DNA of 8,508 bases from an uncultured beta proteobacterium (GCA_903870955.1 CAIQEX010000187.1:1-8508), one strand, 5' to 3'. Positions 1 to 6,921 are shown, counted from the first letter of the stretch. Notes: generated from the letters alone by a model not told the origin. Program-made: numbers and translations.

Positions 1-216
1 CGGCGAAATGACCTTCGTTTCATCCCTCTGGCGCATTCTTCGCCATTCATCCATCGCAGCCCGCGTCCATGTTGGCGAGTGCATTGCAGCGGATGGACAT
101 TCCCGTAAAACATTGGCCCTGCACGCCCATGGGAAAATTCGCGCCCATCTCACCACACAGAATCAGGAAAGCCAATCAACCGCCACTGCCGACCCGCAAC
201 GGCGCAGCGCTGCAAG
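1..216. other. left-edge stretch, no supported gene
   Basis: No convincing coding sequence on either strand; a 70-codon plus-strand frame at 8-220 has no family features and reads into the NRDE gene end. A perfect 10-base palindrome GCAGCGCTGC lies at 204-213, just after the NRDE stop, but without a T run, so it is not called a terminator. Confidence 0.4.
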
Positions 217-966
217 CTAGGCGTTGAACTGGGAAGAGCCCAGAAACCCCGTGCCGTCAAAGCGGCGTTCTTCAGTCCAAAAGCCGTCATGGCGCATTTT
301 GACCAGCGTGCTGCAGCGTGTGCCGTATTCGGGTGTGGCAATAAAGGCTGGCGACAACTCGCGCTCGCGCTGCAATGGAATGCCGGTGTCAGGCAGCTGA
401 TCGTCTGGTGCCGGGTGCGAGTCACCCAACAGTTTCCATAACACCGAGTCCAGTTTCGCATCCGTATAACTGCCCACGTGCGCCAGGCCTTGACGCAGCT
501 TTTCCAATTTGGGCCATGGGGTCATGAAGTCTGCGTTGGAGACTGCGCCAATGCCTGGCGCCAAAGCAAAGATGCGTGCATGCCGACTCTCCAGCCCCAT
601 GAGGTGTGTGCCATCCCAAACCAAAAGATTGAAAGCGTTGTAGTCGGCCACGCCAGGAAGCACAGACTGCAGATAGTCCCTCGCTGACAACTGGCTTTGC
701 AGAAAATTGGCGACCAGGGCCCCGCGCGAGGGTGCCTCCAAACTGAATTGGGTCGGGTCGCGGTAGTTGGTCAGGGTTGCAAAACGTCTGCCGCGGGTAA
801 GGCCCAACCAGGTTCCACCACCGGTCAAATCCCGTCCGGCGAGAATTTCGCCCTCGTCCCACCAGTGCATGGCCTGCGTGGGGCGGGCAAAAAATTCATC
901 GCGGTTGGCAGCCAACAGCAGGGGCTGCTCGGTGCCGGGTTGCCAGTTCCACGCGACCAGGCACAT
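217..966 (-). CDS. NRDE/TANGO2-like family protein
   Basis: A 249-residue protein of the NRDE (TANGO2, Ser/Thr-rich T10 in DGCR) family. The diagnostic features are the start MCLVAW with Cys2, the family-naming motif NRDEFFARPT at residues 21-30, and GGTWLGLT about 30 residues further on, followed by a TNYRDP stretch. The length is usual for bacterial members, which are related to Ntn-hydrolase folds in which Cys2 would be the N-terminal nucleophile. The biochemical activity of bacterial members is not settled, and human TANGO2 is linked to lipid, haem and energy metabolism; I assign no reaction. The ATG at 966 lies 2 bases after the stop of the DinB-like gene, so translation is probably coupled. 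It is the last gene of the seven-gene cluster. The sequence shows no signal peptide, so a cytoplasmic location is likely. Confidence 0.9.
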   Translation of the reverse strand: MCLVAWNWQPGTEQPLLLAANRDEFFARPTQAMHWWDEGEILAGRDLTGGGTWLGLTRGRRFATLTNYRDPTQFSLEAPSRGALVANFLQSQLSARDYLQSVLPGVADYNAFNLLVWDGTHLMGLESRHARIFALAPGIGAVSNADFMTPWPKLEKLRQGLAHVGSYTDAKLDSVLWKLLGDSHPAPDDQLPDTGIPLQRERELSPAFIATPEYGTRCSTLVKMRHDGFWTEERRFDGTGFLGSSQFNA

Positions 967-968
967 GG

Positions 969-1526
969 TCAGGCGCCGATGGCGACATGGGCTTGCTCGA
1001 AGGCGATGGTCGCCGGGGCTTTGCCAAAGTCGTGACCCATCTCCACCCCTGCCGCCCGGCAGTATTGGCCCAGCAGTGCGTAGTGGTGCACCGTATGCGA
1101 AGACAGGAACAGCAGTTCGCGCCCCAGCGTGGTGTTGACTTGCAGTTCCAATTCCCCATGGGCTCCTGCCTGCAGTCGCGTGGTCAACGCGGTACTGAGA
1201 TTCAGAGTGGGATCTTCAGCCAAAGTGGCAAAGGCACTGGTCAGCTGTTGCAGGGCGGCAAGGGTCATGGTCGGGTCGGTTTGAACGCGCAGGTCACGCA
1301 GACGGGCATCGTAATCGACGCAGCCTTCGCCCTGAGACAAGGCGCCGAGCAAGGCCTGGTAATGCTCAATGATGTGCCGCACGTGCGGCCCTACCGCCTG
1401 GGCATAGACAAAGCCCGGCCGGGCTTCGGTGAGCAGGCGCTCCACCATGCGCGCGGCTTGTAGCAGCAGAGCGGTGTTGTAGTGCCAAAGAGATTTTGCA
1501 GAGGTGTTCTTCAACGGGTTGGTCAT
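969..1526 (-). CDS. DinB-like family protein (putative metal-dependent, four-helix bundle)
   Basis: A 185-residue, mostly helical protein with the histidine pattern of the DinB/YfiT-like superfamily. The first cluster is HVRHIIEH (His48, His51, His55) on an early helix, and the second is SSHTVHHYALL (His144, His147, His148) on a later helix. In this superfamily three histidines from equivalent places bind a divalent metal, and several members are thiol-dependent (bacillithiol or mycothiol) transferases or isomerases. The actual substrate here is unknown; a glutathione-linked role would fit the possible co-regulation with glutathione reductase but is inference only. The ATG at 1526 is 10 bases after the ATP-grasp stop and is preceded by a GAGAG ribosome-binding sequence. 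The stop is 2 bases before the NRDE gene. Confidence 0.85.
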   Translation of the reverse strand: MTNPLKNTSAKSLWHYNTALLLQAARMVERLLTEARPGFVYAQAVGPHVRHIIEHYQALLGALSQGEGCVDYDARLRDLRVQTDPTMTLAALQQLTSAFATLAEDPTLNLSTALTTRLQAGAHGELELQVNTTLGRELLFLSSHTVHHYALLGQYCRAAGVEMGHDFGKAPATIAFEQAHVAIGA

Positions 1527-1536
1527 GGTGGGGCTC

Positions 1537-2664
1537 TCAATCAGTCGCGGGATACAAGGGAGTTAAGGTTTTTTCGCGGCGATGCCAGCGGCGGAACTCA
1601 GCCAGGGTGAGCGGCCTGAAGCCCCGGTCAAAATTGGCCCGACCGATCTGAAACAGCAGGCGGTATTGGGTCATCAGATCGCGCCAGGCTTTGATGATTC
1701 CCGTGTTGCGGTCCCAGATATGGGTGCTCTCTGCACCCGCGCCATTGGCTTCCACGATGGTGAAGCCGGTGCCGGCCTGCACATCTGAAAAACGGGCAAA
1801 GCGAATGTCATAGCGACCAAAGTAAAACTCGGGCAGGCTTTTGGAGATCGCATCAAAACGCGCTTCCATCTCAGGCGTGACGAGGTGCGTGCCATTGCGA
1901 AAGATCGCACCCCGGCTGTGGCTGCCGGCAAACGCCAGACGAATGGCTTCCCCCGCCGCAGGCACGCTGTCAAGGCGGCTGGCGTGTCGATGCAAATAGA
2001 GGTGCGCCAATTTGCCAGCCCGTGGATTGGCCAAAATAAGCTGGCGCAAGGTGCTCTGTCCATCGCCCAGCACATGCGGAAAATATTTGAGCGTCACCGA
2101 AATGATACGGCCCTGCGCTTCACCCGGACGACGGCTATAGAAGATGCCCGCTTCGCCCTCAAAATCAACCAGTTGCTGCAGCAGCAAGCGCGCCTCGGGC
2201 GGAAAGGCCTTCAGGTAGGCCCGCACATCCGACTCCGAACGCAGCAATTTGACCCCTGCGCCCCGGCACCCCAAATCAGGTTTGGCCACGATGGGAAGTG
2301 CCAGCCCTGCTTCGCCAAGCCGCGCCATGGCCGACGCGGTCAAGGCGCTTAGGGCGGCGTTGTCGTGTGCGTCCAGATGCGGGCGGTCAACCACGATAAA
2401 GGGTGCCACCCATTGCGGTACATGGCGCACAGCCAGCGTCAGTATCTCGGCCTTCGATTCACCAAAGAACCCGCCACCCGGGAACGATGGGTTGGCAACG
2501 GTGGGCAGCAAAATGCCGCGGTAACGCAGCATCAGCCACAGCACGTAGAAAAATACCGGCGGATAAAACGCCCACATGGGCCAGAACTCAAAGAAGCTCA
2601 AGGGGCGTCCCGACTCATCGAGCGGTGGCATGCCCTCGTGGGGGGTATGGAGTCGTCCGGTCAT
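1537..2664 (-). CDS. ATP-grasp domain protein with N-terminal membrane-like segment (putative carboxylate-amine ligase)
   Basis: A 375-residue protein of the ATP-grasp superfamily, similar in outline to D-Ala-D-Ala-ligase-like and carboxylate-amine ligases. Visible landmarks are a nucleotide-binding lysine region KPDLGCRGAGVKL, the mid-domain LLLQQLVDFEGEAGIFY, and the metal-binding C-terminal lobe with RYDIRF (Asp286) and FTIVEANGAG (Glu305, Asn307). Before the catalytic part, residues about 27-46 form an aromatic, hydrophobic stretch that could anchor the protein at the membrane. The reading frame stays open far upstream, to 3237, but ATG 2664 is chosen because it overlaps the DedA stop as ATGA and because everything upstream is antisense-free DedA coding sequence in another frame. 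The substrate is unknown. Its coupling to a DedA transporter suggests a lipid, envelope or peptide-type product, but this is inference. Confidence 0.82.
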   Translation of the reverse strand: MTGRLHTPHEGMPPLDESGRPLSFFEFWPMWAFYPPVFFYVLWLMLRYRGILLPTVANPSFPGGGFFGESKAEILTLAVRHVPQWVAPFIVVDRPHLDAHDNAALSALTASAMARLGEAGLALPIVAKPDLGCRGAGVKLLRSESDVRAYLKAFPPEARLLLQQLVDFEGEAGIFYSRRPGEAQGRIISVTLKYFPHVLGDGQSTLRQLILANPRAGKLAHLYLHRHASRLDSVPAAGEAIRLAFAGSHSRGAIFRNGTHLVTPEMEARFDAISKSLPEFYFGRYDIRFARFSDVQAGTGFTIVEANGAGAESTHIWDRNTGIIKAWRDLMTQYRLLFQIGRANFDRGFRPLTLAEFRRWHRREKTLTPLYPATD

Positions 2665-3263
2665 GCCGTGGCCTTTCTGCGCTGTTTCAAATATTTCACA
2701 AGCGGCACGCACAGGGCGACCGCAACGATGGGTAAGGCCACAGCAGCCGGCTGCGGCAGGTGCAGCGTCTGGGCCAAGGCGTGCCCCGCGACAGCGCCCA
2801 ACCCAAACAACCCGGCCGTCCACAAGGCGACAGCCAAGCTGACCCACAGACAAAATGCCAGCAAGGGCACCCGGGCAAATCCACACAGGGTGTATGTCAC
2901 CAAGCGAAGCCCGGGAACCACACGGGCCAGCAACACGGCACTGGGCAGGTGACGCTCCAAGCGTGTCTTGATGTCGACGTGGCGTTGTGGCTCGATGTAT
3001 TTGCGCCGCAACCACGGCACGCGTCGTGCGCCGAGCCCCAGGCCATAGAGCCCGATGTCCCCTATCGCAATGCCAGCGAACACCCAGGCAAACGCCGATT
3101 CCCATGAAATGCTTCCATGCGTAGCCAGCGCTGCGGCGGCGGCGATGGACACGTCCTCCAGCAAGAAGCTGGTCAATACCAGGGCCAGGCCGATCACCCA
3201 GGGCGTCGCCATACCCGTCAAGGCCGTCTCTAGCCACTGCTGGGAAAAGTGCAAGAGTTCCAT
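2661..3263 (-). CDS. DedA/VTT-domain family integral membrane protein
   Basis: A 200-residue polytopic membrane protein. It has an amphipathic start, the re-entrant-type acidic segment TSFLLEDVSIAAAAALA near residues 31-47, a glycine-rich helix AGIAIGDIGLYGLGLGARR, the DedA signature ARVVPGLRL, and two further hydrophobic helices before a basic C-terminus (KYLKQRRKATA). DedA (SNARE-associated/VTT) proteins act in the inner membrane, and several are lipid flippases or scramblases, including undecaprenyl-phosphate and phosphatidylethanolamine translocases. The substrate here is not known. The ATG at 3263 lies 4 bases after the hydrolase stop, with an AGGA sequence about 10 bases upstream. Its TGA overlaps the start of the ATP-grasp gene, so the two are probably translationally coupled. 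Confidence 0.9.
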   Translation of the reverse strand: MELLHFSQQWLETALTGMATPWVIGLALVLTSFLLEDVSIAAAAALATHGSISWESAFAWVFAGIAIGDIGLYGLGLGARRVPWLRRKYIEPQRHVDIKTRLERHLPSAVLLARVVPGLRLVTYTLCGFARVPLLAFCLWVSLAVALWTAGLFGLGAVAGHALAQTLHLPQPAAVALPIVAVALCVPLVKYLKQRRKATA

Positions 3264-3267
3264 GCTG

Positions 3268-4110
3268 TCAGCGTCCTGCAGCAGGCGTGTCTGCCTGCGC
3301 GACAGCCCATGCCACAGCTTTGCGGACCGTGGCTTCCGAATTCCAGGGCAGGAAGTGGTTTTGGCCTTCCAGCACCACGGTCTCGACGCTGCGCGCAGCC
3401 GTCAAATGGGCTTGCATGTAGGCCACATTGGCAAAGGGTACGAGGTCGTCCTGGGTGCCATGCACGATGATGGTGGGCGCCGTGATGGCGGGCAGCATGG
3501 GCTCCAGTAGCAGCAGCTGATTTTTGAAAACCATCAACTCTTCGTTGGCGTTGCCCAGTGCTCTGGGAAGCATCATGGACAGTGGCCACACCCTGCCAAC
3601 ATATTGCATCGGATGGATGGACTCCTGGGCCGGATCGAGCGAGGAGGCCAGCAGCACCAAGGCGCGCACGCGCTCGGGATACCGCGCGGCGGCATAGGCC
3701 ACAACCGCGCCCCCCAGAGAGTGACCCACCAACACGACGGGTTGCGGTGCAGGCGGAAACAGCGCGGCGACCGCTGCGGCCTGTTGTTCAAGACTGGTCA
3801 CCGCCGATTGCGGCTCACTTTGTCCAAAGCCCGGACGGTCCAAAGCGACCGACACCGTGGAGGCAAGTGGCTCCTGAACATAGTCAGACCATCCGTCGGC
3901 ACTGCCGGGCGTGCCATGCACCCAGATCACGGTAACAGCGCCTGCGTTTTTACTTTGCAGGAAGCTGATCTTTGCCCCAAGGGGTGCCCCCACATCGCGG
4001 GTTGCGCGCAAGTCTTCCAGCCCGGTCGTTGCCAGACGCGGGCCGGGCGGTGCGCAACCCACCGTGGACAAAATGACGGACGCCGCAGCAACAGTTCTTG
4101 CGATGCGCAC
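3268..4110 (-). CDS. alpha/beta hydrolase, possible lipoprotein
   Basis: A serine hydrolase of the alpha/beta-hydrolase fold with a complete catalytic set: oxyanion motif HGTPGSADGW at residues 65-74, nucleophile elbow GHSLGG with Ser131, acid in HGTQDDLVPF (Asp221 or Asp222), and catalytic His252 in GQNHFLPW. The open frame runs upstream to 4200, but that part overlaps the DoxX gene. I chose GTG at 4110, which gives a 280-residue protein starting with a basic, hydrophobic leader and Cys19 in STVGC. This resembles a lipoprotein signal, although the lipobox is imperfect. GTG at 4119 (three codons longer) is equally possible, and neither has a strong ribosome-binding site, consistent with coupling to the preceding gene whose TAA is at 4112-4114. 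The substrate cannot be told; esterase or lipase-type activity at the periplasmic side is the likely class. Confidence 0.85.
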   Translation of the reverse strand: MRIARTVAAASVILSTVGCAPPGPRLATTGLEDLRATRDVGAPLGAKISFLQSKNAGAVTVIWVHGTPGSADGWSDYVQEPLASTVSVALDRPGFGQSEPQSAVTSLEQQAAAVAALFPPAPQPVVLVGHSLGGAVVAYAAARYPERVRALVLLASSLDPAQESIHPMQYVGRVWPLSMMLPRALGNANEELMVFKNQLLLLEPMLPAITAPTIIVHGTQDDLVPFANVAYMQAHLTAARSVETVVLEGQNHFLPWNSEATVRKAVAWAVAQADTPAAGR

Positions 4111-4111
4111 G

Positions 4112-4600
4112 TTAACCACGCTGGATTTGAAAGGGAACCAGGGCCAGCAAATCGGCGCGGCGCAGCCACACAATGGCGCCGGCTGCCATCCACACGCCAC
4201 ACGCCAGCGCGAAGAGTTCGCCGCCGTCCAGCGTGCCGTCGGTATTCAGCACCTGCACGCCCAGTGGCGTGAACAGGTGAAAGAATATTGCGCCGCTGAT
4301 GACACCGATGGACAGCAGCGCTCCGGCGCCATGTACCCACGGTTTCTTGAGAAATGCACCAGCCAGCAAGGCGGTGGATGCAATCAGTTCTGCGCTCCCC
4401 ACGACATACTGGCTGAAGATTCCGTTGGGTGCGAACAGCCCGGGAAACCCGAGTCCGCCAGCCCAGGCATTGAGCGTGCCAAAGATGTATTGCGTCTCGG
4501 GCGAATTTGTGAATTTGAAAAATAGCGACTGAATAAATACGAATGCGATGTAGAGCGTAAGCACCCACAAAGCCACGGTACGTGTGCGTTGGTTGGACAT
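4112..4600 (-). CDS. DoxX-like integral membrane protein
   Basis: A 162-residue membrane protein with four hydrophobic segments at about residues 8-28, 58-83, 86-110 and 123-145. The order and loops, including an early FFKFTNSPE turn and a GSAELIASTALL helix, fit the DoxX/DoxD-like superfamily. DoxX relatives are small quinone-linked or redox-associated membrane subunits, and many are uncharacterised; I assign no reaction. ATG 4600 is preferred over the TTG one codon upstream because an AAGGAG Shine-Dalgarno sits 7 bases before it. That Shine-Dalgarno overlaps the TAA of the YHS gene, so the two genes are tightly linked. A secreted YHS protein next to a DoxX-type protein suggests a shared envelope role, possibly in metal or redox stress, by inference. 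Confidence 0.8.
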   Translation of the reverse strand: MSNQRTRTVALWVLTLYIAFVFIQSLFFKFTNSPETQYIFGTLNAWAGGLGFPGLFAPNGIFSQYVVGSAELIASTALLAGAFLKKPWVHGAGALLSIGVISGAIFFHLFTPLGVQVLNTDGTLDGGELFALACGVWMAAGAIVWLRRADLLALVPFQIQRG

Positions 4601-4607
4601 CAAACCA

Positions 4608-4613
4608 CTCCTT
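4608..4613 (-). promoter_or_regulatory. ribosome binding site of the DoxX-like gene
   Basis: AAGGAG lies 7 bases before ATG 4600 and only 4 bases before the alternative TTG at 4603, so it decides the start. It overlaps the last base of the TAA of the YHS gene, which favours translational coupling. Confidence 0.8.
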
Positions 4614-5068
4614 TATTCGAGAACTTTGGGCCAGTTGGCATTGGCCTTTTGAATGAAATCGGGAATGTTGGCTTCCCATTTTTTCTGCACGTCGGCGTCG
4701 TAGTTCAGGTACAGCTTGTTATTCACAACTTTCCAGAACTGTGGATCGCCAGAGGCCGTTTTTCCCTGGGAAACAGCCCAGGCGCAGTAGCCGCCGTATT
4801 GGGGCTCATACAGGGTGGGCGCCGCGACAAATTTGTCGCGGTTTTCAGGGCTCGCGAAGTACCACTTGGCGCCTTTGTATTCGGTGCTTATTTTTGAATT
4901 GCCCTTGACCGGCTTGTTCTCGGTGAAGTAGGCGACCGGGTCGTACCCGCCGACGGCCGTACTGCTGAATGTGCCGGTGTAGACCACCGACTCCCGAGCC
5001 ATCGCCACCGTACTGGCAGCGAGTGCCGTCAAGGCTACAAGAAATACCCCGCGCAACAATTTCCACAT
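4613..5068 (-). CDS. secreted YHS domain-containing protein
   Basis: A 151-residue protein with an N-terminal signal peptide (basic start MWKLLR, hydrophobic core to about residue 20, Ala-x-Ala-type site AMA before Arg25), so it is probably periplasmic. The mature part carries the YHS-type domain: GYDPVAYF at residues 41-48, then KWYFASPENRDKF, then YEPQYGGYCAWAVSQGK with a single mature Cys95, and the end WKVVNNKLYLNY. YHS domains are small modules often found with metal transport or metal resistance proteins and presumed to bind metal. ATG 5068 is chosen over GTG 5074 because GGGAG lies 5 bases before the ATG and would be too close to the GTG. It is the first gene of the seven-gene cluster and lies below a putative ECF-type promoter at 5117-5142. 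Confidence 0.88.
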   Translation of the reverse strand: MWKLLRGVFLVALTALAASTVAMARESVVYTGTFSSTAVGGYDPVAYFTENKPVKGNSKISTEYKGAKWYFASPENRDKFVAAPTLYEPQYGGYCAWAVSQGKTASGDPQFWKVVNNKLYLNYDADVQKKWEANIPDFIQKANANWPKVLE

Positions 5069-5116
5069 ACACACTCCCTAGGTTGAGGATCTGCAAATGG
5101 CAGAACATGTGTATCA

Positions 5117-5142
5117 GTCGCGGTGGCGGCCGGTTTCTTACA
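5117..5142 (-). promoter_or_regulatory. putative ECF-sigma-type promoter of the YHS operon
   Basis: Reading the minus strand, TGTAAG (5142-5137, followed by AAA) is separated by exactly 16 bases from CGAC (5120-5117). The same blocks and spacing occur upstream of glutathione reductase at 6978-7003. ECF sigma factors typically use an AA-containing -35 block and a CGA or CGT-containing -10 block about 16-17 bases apart. The site leaves a leader of about 40 bases to ATG 5068. No sigma-70 promoter that competes with it is obvious. Which sigma factor reads it cannot be told from the window. Confidence 0.6.
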
Positions 5143-5146
5143 CCGG
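5130..5146. repeat. inverted repeat CCGGT-N7-ACCGG overlapping the promoter's -35 block
   Basis: A perfect 5-base inverted repeat with a 7-base centre contains the TGTAAG block. Pairing can be extended by GGCG outside the core if one base bulges, making a strong GC-rich hairpin. It could be an operator, the remnant of a terminator stem for the upstream gene, or chance in GC-rich DNA. The second copy of the promoter does not have it. Confidence 0.4.
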
Positions 5147-5148
5147 CG

Positions 5149-5183
5149 CCCAAAAAAAGTCAGACGTCTCGATCTTTTTTGGG
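5149..5183 (-). terminator. possible terminator stem-loop at the end of the small membrane protein gene
   Basis: CCCAAAAAA (5149-5157) is the exact reverse complement of TTTTTTGGG (5175-5183), with the stop codon of the small membrane protein gene in the loop region (TGA at 5160-5162). On the minus strand the 3' arm is CTTTTTTTGGG, so the T run lies inside the stem rather than after it, which is not the classical arrangement. It sits exactly between the glutathione reductase unit and the YHS operon. Termination is plausible but not certain. Confidence 0.4.
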
Positions 5184-5528
5184 TGGGTTGGTACCGCACA
5201 GAACGTGCAAAAGCACTTGCTCACAGAGCTTGAAACCCAGATACATGCCCATTGCGAGCAATGCATTGAGCCAAAGTTCCAAAAATTGTTGCGCACCGCC
5301 ATCCATCAATGCGCGTAAGCCATGTGTGAGAACGAGGGCGGCGTTCAGGCTAACCAGCCGAACCAAATCAATCGTCAGATAGCCGAAGGCAACGAAGCTG
5401 ACGGTCATAGCCAGGAAACAACCGATTGGATGCCTTCGCAGCCAAACGTAAAGACGGGGATTGAGGCTGGGCCTGTGAGGCGGTTTCCGAAAATGCGCTT
5501 GCTGCACGGCATTTGGGCTTTCCAGCAT
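5160..5528 (-). CDS. small hypothetical membrane protein
   Basis: I do not recognise a family. The 122-residue product has a basic N-terminal part (residues about 12-32, rich in Arg, Pro and His), a hydrophobic segment at about 34-58, a second hydrophobic stretch at about 82-110, and a charged tail NPPKKDRDV. The frame stays open upstream into the glutathione reductase gene, but ATG 5528 is the first start after that gene's stop at 5548, with a gap of 19 bases. No good ribosome-binding site precedes it; GTG within NAVQQA is an alternative preceded by GGAAAG. The position suggests co-transcription with glutathione reductase. The coding call rests on the long frame, membrane-like composition and snug position. 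Confidence 0.6.
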   Translation of the reverse strand: MLESPNAVQQAHFRKPPHRPSLNPRLYVWLRRHPIGCFLAMTVSFVAFGYLTIDLVRLVSLNAALVLTHGLRALMDGGAQQFLELWLNALLAMGMYLGFKLCEQVLLHVLCGTNPPKKDRDV

Positions 5529-5547
5529 AAAAGAACGCGACGGCTGG

Positions 5548-6921
5548 TTAAATGTTGTGGCGCACGCTAGGTGTGCGCATGGTGACCAGTTCTTCGGTGG
5601 CCGTCGGGTGCACTGCCAACGTGGCATCCATGGCCGTTTTGGTGGTGCCCATTTGCAAAGCGACCCCCATGAGTTGCGCCATCTCGCCGGTATCGGGACC
5701 CACCGAATGAAAGCCCAGAACCCGGTCGGTGTCGCGGTCCACCAAGAGCTTGAGCAGCATCTTGCCGGGGTGTCCTGAAAGGGTCGATTTCATTGGACGG
5801 AATGCGCTACGGTACACATCCAGGTGCGGATGCGCAGCAAGCGCCTGCGCCTCTGTCATGCCGACTACGCCGATCTCCGGTGTCGTAAATACTGCGGTTG
5901 GGACCAGCGTGTGGTCGACCATGCGTGGCGTCTTGCCAAACACGGTATCCGCAAAGGCGTGCCCTTCGCGAATGGCCATGGGCGTCAGGTTGACCCGGTT
6001 GGTGACGTCCCCCACCGCATACACATTGGCAAGCGCAGTGGCGGCGTAGGCGTCCACTGGAATAGCACCCTGCGCATCAAGCTTGATACCCAACTGCTCC
6101 AAGCCGAGTCCGGCCGAGTTGGGCAGGCGGCCAAGGGCCCGCAATACACAGTCAGCCGGTAACTGCGTGCCATCGTCCAGTCGGACCTGCAAGCCATCGT
6201 CCGCTTTGGCAATCTCCGTGACGTGGCGCGAGAAATGAAATTTCAGGCCTTGCTCCTGCAGCGCGTGCAGGAGATGCGTCTGAACATCCGCATCAAAGCC
6301 GCGCAGCAGTGCATCGCCACGCACAACCACGTGCACTTGGGAGCCTAAGAGTTGCAAAACGCAGGCTAGCTCCAGGGCGATATAACCGGCGCCCTGCACC
6401 ACGACCCGTTCGGGGCGCGTCTGAAGATCAAAAAATCCGTTGGAGTCGATGGCGAGTTCGTGCCCCGGAATGTCGGGGCCCGCTGCTGGCTTTGCACCGG
6501 TTGCAATCAGGATGTGCGCGGCGCTGAGCTGCGTGCCGTTTGTTAGCGACACGGTATGGGCATCCTCACAACGGGCCCTACCTTCCAGCAAGGTGACGCC
6601 AGCCGCCAGCAGGTTGGTGCGGTACACGGCCTCCAGGCGTGCAACTTCCGCGTCGCGCCGTTGACGCAGTGTGGCCCAGTCAAACCGCACGTTGTCTGCC
6701 TGCCAGCCAAAGCCACGCATCTCCTCCAGCTCCTGCGCAAAACGGGAGGCATAGACCATGAGCTTTTTGGGAACGCATCCGCGGATCACACAGGTTCCGC
6801 CCAGACGGTACTCTTCAATCAGCGCTACTTTGGCTCCGTGGTTTGCTGCGATGCGCGCGGCGCGCACGCCGCCAGAGCCGCCGCCAATGACGACCAGGTC
6901 AAAATCAAAAGTGTGGGTCAT
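5548..6921 (-). CDS. gor: glutathione reductase (NADPH)
   Basis: A flavoprotein disulfide reductase that regenerates reduced glutathione from the disulfide form with NADPH in the cytoplasm. The 457-residue protein has the FAD-binding start DLVVIGGGSGGVRAARIAA (residues 8-26), the redox-active disulfide GGTCVIRGCVPKK with Cys44 and Cys49, an NADPH-binding GAGYIALELA with the following VVRGDALLRGFD containing the basic residues expected for NADPH, the second FAD motif VYAVGDVTNRVNLTPMAI, and the catalytic HPTATEE (His438, Glu443) near the C-terminus. The CVIRGC form is the type seen in plant, cyanobacterial and many proteobacterial enzymes. The frame begins at ATG 6972, but 6921 is chosen because family members start just before the FAD motif and because the predicted promoter would initiate near 6972. 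Its downstream neighbour is a small membrane protein. Confidence 0.94.
   Translation of the reverse strand: MTHTFDFDLVVIGGGSGGVRAARIAANHGAKVALIEEYRLGGTCVIRGCVPKKLMVYASRFAQELEEMRGFGWQADNVRFDWATLRQRRDAEVARLEAVYRTNLLAAGVTLLEGRARCEDAHTVSLTNGTQLSAAHILIATGAKPAAGPDIPGHELAIDSNGFFDLQTRPERVVVQGAGYIALELACVLQLLGSQVHVVVRGDALLRGFDADVQTHLLHALQEQGLKFHFSRHVTEIAKADDGLQVRLDDGTQLPADCVLRALGRLPNSAGLGLEQLGIKLDAQGAIPVDAYAATALANVYAVGDVTNRVNLTPMAIREGHAFADTVFGKTPRMVDHTLVPTAVFTTPEIGVVGMTEAQALAAHPHLDVYRSAFRPMKSTLSGHPGKMLLKLLVDRDTDRVLGFHSVGPDTGEMAQLMGVALQMGTTKTAMDATLAVHPTATEELVTMRTPSVRHNI

Larger units (their letters stand above)
217..5068 (-). other. predicted seven-gene operon (YHS, DoxX, hydrolase, DedA, ATP-grasp, DinB, NRDE)
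   Basis: Seven consecutive minus-strand genes follow each other with gaps of about 12, 1, 4, -4, 10 and 2 bases. No terminator-like structure or promoter-sized gap is visible between them. Ribosome-binding sites of downstream genes lie in the ends of the upstream ones. I read this as one transcription unit starting just upstream of 5068; the single-transcript claim is inference from spacing. No clear rho-independent terminator follows the last stop at 217. Confidence 0.7.

Noticed and set aside
204..213. Palindrome GCAGCGCTGC after the NRDE stop as a terminator
   Set aside because: It has no loop and no T run on the minus strand; 10-base palindromes are unremarkable in GC-rich DNA.
2365..2952. 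A 195-codon plus-strand frame opposite the ATP-grasp and DedA genes
   Set aside because: Low-complexity antisense translation typical of GC-rich DNA, and no supported start context.
2665..3237. The long upstream extension of the ATP-grasp frame (191 codons)
   Set aside because: It lies wholly within the DedA gene in another frame, its translation is Arg/Gly/Cys-rich without family features, and the ATGA overlap gives a natural start at 2664.
3604..4272. A 222-codon plus-strand frame opposite the hydrolase and DoxX genes
   Set aside because: It is Arg/His/Pro-rich with no domain features and is antisense to two genes with complete, recognisable motifs.
3927..4679. A 250-codon minus-strand frame overlapping the hydrolase and DoxX genes
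   Set aside because: It is a shifted frame over two real genes; its product has no hydrophobic segments or motifs, while the other frames do.
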